DNA from: Nephrocerus scutellatus
Lineage: Eukaryota; Arthropoda; Insecta; Diptera; Pipunculidae
NCBI GenBank assembly: GCA_947095585.1
Contig: OX352761.1
Coordinates: 54,238,019 to 54,302,018 of the forward strand
Direction of reading: 5' to 3'
DNA length: 64,000 bases
This document shows positions 61,640 through 64,000 of the stretch, one piece after another. The position numbers and the translations under genes were made by a program. Numbering within the stretch: the first letter of the stretch is position 1; every line of letters begins with the position of its first letter. The notes under the pieces were generated by a model. That model saw only the letters and a list, made by a program, of their open reading frames with translations, was not told the origin of the DNA and searched no databases.

Positions 61640-62392
61640 TCCCTGGATTAGAAGCTATCTTTTGGACCGCTCAATTGAAGTTGTATTGGATGGTTTCATG
61701 ACTAAGATTCATTACTTATATGCTGGCGTTCCCCAGGGCTCTGTTTTGTCCCCGACACTCTTCCTCATTTTTATTAATGATCTCTTATCTGTGACTTCTA
61801 ATCCAATTTACTCTTTCGCTGACGACAGCACTCCTATAAGTTGGAGGAACGTCCCTCCACTTCTAGACAGCATAATACAATGGGGAGAAATTAATCGAGT
61901 AGAATTTAACGGTTCCAAAACCCAATCCCATGCCATTATCAATGAATGGCACTTGCATCGAGGAAACTGAATAGCTTGCATAAGCTAGATAGAATACAAA
62001 ACCACGCGATATAACTTATCGGGGACGCAAATATAGCGAAATCAATAGATTCGCTTGAACACCGCAGGAACGTTTTCTGCTTGTCACTGTTTAACGCTTC
62101 TTCTACCAGCGGTGCTCAAGAGAAAAATAGCCAACTGCATGCGCTCTACATGCTCATCAGTTTACCCTCAAGCCCTTCTTCGGACGTACAGTTAAGTTCA
62201 GCCGTACAACACGTATGTGGAATGCTCTGCCAAGCTTTGCCTTCCCACATCACTACACAGGCATTCAAAATACAAGATCATAGACATCTCTTCGTTTTTC
62301 CTCCTTTTTCTTAACGCCCACCATGTGCCAAGCATATAGCCGAGCATTATGAGGGTGCAAACCCCTTTAAGCGTGCGCAAATTATAAAAAAA
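61640..62392 (+). mobile_element. LINE fragment on + strand with poly-A
   Basis: The + strand reads RSYLLDRSIEVVLDGF, AGVPQGSVLSPTLF and SFADDSTP (intact FADD, about 61816-61835), then WGEINRVEFN and further C-terminal sequence to an A-run at 62381-62391. Same family as the array LINE but opposite orientation and more diverged. Internal deletions. Confidence 0.78.
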
Positions 62393-62400
62393 AAACAATG

Positions 62401-62640
62401 AAGATCAAAGTTACGGATGTAGCATGGTGCATTGACAATCCTTCGCAGTACTTTATTTTGGATCCGTTGGATGATTTTGATGGTGCTCATCTTGGCGCAA
62501 CCCCATATTTGAATGCCGTGAGTCCATACCTGTTTGATCACTTGTTTAAAGAGAAGCAATTTGTTATGAATTGATAGTACTGATCTCCTTCCAATAAGCC
62601 AATTCATCTTTCTCATTTTGATGTCGACTTCATCCTTTTT
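62401..62640 (-). mobile_element. Jockey-like LINE C-terminal fragment
   Basis: The minus strand reads NWLIGRRSVLSIHNKLLLFKQ in two parts and VWTHGIQIWGCAK, IIQRIQNKVLRRIVNAPCYI, the conserved end of jockey-clade polyproteins. Confidence 0.78.
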
Positions 62641-63490
62641 AAATTCTCTATATTAACTTCGCATGCACGTGGCTGGCTGGCTGGCTGGCTGGTCAGATTT
62701 TCTGATCAATTTTTAACCCACTTCCCATAGCCCGATTTTTTTTGAAATTTTGCACACATGTATATTTCCGGTCACAATATTTTTTTTAAATTTTTGAAGC
62801 GATCGAGCCCTAGGGTCGGGGGGCTCCCATACATATTAAAATTTGAGGCACCTCGGACTTCGTGGTCCCATACAAATATTTTAAAAAATTTACCCGATTT
62901 TCTTAAAATTTTATACAAATGTGTATCTCCGATGGAAACGCTGTTTGTAAAATTTTTGGATCGGGCCCCTGGGTCGGGGGGCACCCATACAAATTTTAAG
63001 AAAAAAGTTCCCGACTTTCTTCAAATTTTATACGCATGTGTATCTCCGATGGACAAAACTTTTCTTATAATTTTTGAAGCGAACGGGGCCCGGGTTCGTG
63101 GGGCTCCCAAACAAATTTTTTTTTAATTATCAATTTTTAACGCACTTGCTAAAGCCCGATTTTCCTGAAATTTTGTACACATGTGTATTTCCGGTGACAA
63201 TACTTTCTTTTACAATTTGGAAGTGATCGGGGCCCGGGTTCGTGGGGCTCCCATACAAATTTAAAAAAAAATTACTTGATTTTTTTCAAATTGTACACAC
63301 ATGTGTATACCCAATAAACAATACTTTTTCTAAAATTTGGTAGTAATCGGTCCCCGGGTTCGGCCGAAAGGCCCTTATACATTTTTTTAAATATCATATA
63401 GTGGCATCAGATACCGTCGACTTTAAGGACTGTGTGCGGTGTGTGCTGCGCAGTCGGCTGCGCTGCTTGGTTTGGTGGATTTTGATTGCA
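62641..63490. repeat. Dispersed repeat with five tandem monomers
   Basis: After the TTTTAAATTCTCTATATTAAC and GGCTGGCTGG head, five diverged monomers begin near 62731, 62893, 63010, 63155 and 63275 (spacing 117-162 bp). Each has CCCGATTTTCTTCAAATTTT, ACATGTGTAT, ACAATACTTT, GATCGGGCCC and GGGGCTCCCATACAAAT blocks. The monomer has no open frame. Confidence 0.8.
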
Positions 63491-63777
63491 AAATCTATTC
63501 TGCCTGTTCATGGAAGCACTACGAGTTTGCGTCGCCATATTTTTAACTTACACGGTTATTGATAATGTCATTATTTCTAATAATGAAAAACGAAAAATAG
63601 CTCACCCACAAAAGAACCCAGCAAATGAAACGGGACATAAATGTTTTATGCTTAATTCAACTTACTTACTTATTTACTGAATTGTATTTTTATTGATGTC
63701 GTTTTTTGTTGTCGATATCAACTTACAGAGAGAACAAGAAGTTTTCACAATAATCTGTCATTTGGCGTTTTCATAAA
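63491..63777. other. Unassigned sequence
   Basis: Short + strand open stretch at 63486-63680 without recognisable domains; treated as chance. Confidence 0.5.
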
Positions 63778-64000
63778 TTAGTTCAGAGCAGTCAAAGAGT
63801 TCTCAAGAAAAATGCTCGTGTTTCTTATTTGCTCTCGATGTCGTTTATCGCACCTTGATAGATTTTTGTGTTCAATAATGGGTTTTAGTCGCTTTAGTAG
63901 TACTCTTTCGAGCAATAAGTTGGTAAGTTTGACAATACCTTTGTGGGGAAGCTGTTTTAAAATTTTGCCTGTGATCATATCATCCCAGGGGCTCCTTTGG
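63778..64000 (-). mobile_element. Jockey-like LINE RT fragment (continues beyond window)
   Basis: The minus strand reads PWDDMITGKILKQLPHKGIV, then LKRLKPIIEHKNLS, motifs of the early RT domain of jockey-type LINEs. A frame change near 63870 is likely. Confidence 0.7.

Noticed and set aside
63486..63680. Small plus-strand protein gene
   Set aside because: No recognised motif, AT-rich, next to a repeat end; length is within chance expectation.

Overview
The window looks like transposon-packed, probably heterochromatic DNA from an insect, most likely a higher fly (Diptera). The basis is the mix of errantivirus-like and other Ty3/Gypsy LTR retrotransposons, jockey/CR1-type LINEs, a P-like DNA transposon with 31-bp terminal inverted repeats, a hAT-type element and tRNA-derived SINEs. 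I see no complete host gene. Two places carry splice-site-bounded open segments on the + strand (15292-15750 and 54778-54960) that could be fragments of unidentified genes or spliced transcripts.

Layout. 1-7328: element A, an errantivirus-like Gypsy element on the minus strand (integrase, RNase H, RT, protease, gag, leader, 5' LTR). It is interrupted by a hAT-type element (1539-2721) and a palindromic TA-target MITE (3629-4261). 7329-15108: element B, a second Gypsy element on the minus strand, with two small 5' ORFs and a solo LTR (9871-11051) in its RT. Element A sits inside B's 3' LTR. 15109-21906: dispersed repeats, exon-like segments, a BEL/Pao-like gag remnant with a PHD finger, an RTE-like LINE remnant and a SINE.

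21912-55889: element C, one old env-bearing Gypsy element whose two LTR ends are still flanked by the 5-bp duplication CAATG, now stretched to about 34 kb by nested insertions. Inside it are an LTR on the + strand (24211-24741), a LINE with ACAAAAT target duplications (25172-29272), a P-like element inside that LINE, a MITE, four nearly identical tandem copies of a 3.85-kb block made of LINE + P-like element + element C RT fragment + MITE (25804-41211), and element D (43042 to about 54700). Element D is a Gypsy element with LTRs over 2 kb and a RING finger at the N-terminus of its gag. 55890-64000: dispersed repeat arrays, Tc1/mariner-like and LINE fragments, element E (57023-61151, CsRn1-like Gypsy with a SINE insertion) and jockey-like fragments.

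Almost every retroelement here, from independent insertions of several classes, lies on the minus strand. Together with the dominance of Gypsy elements and the + strand splice signals, this makes a unistrand piRNA-cluster-like locus worth testing. All large reading frames are broken by stops, frameshifts or insertions, so nothing here looks autonomously mobile except perhaps in trans. Exact element boundaries were read by eye; those supported by target-site duplications are stated as such.
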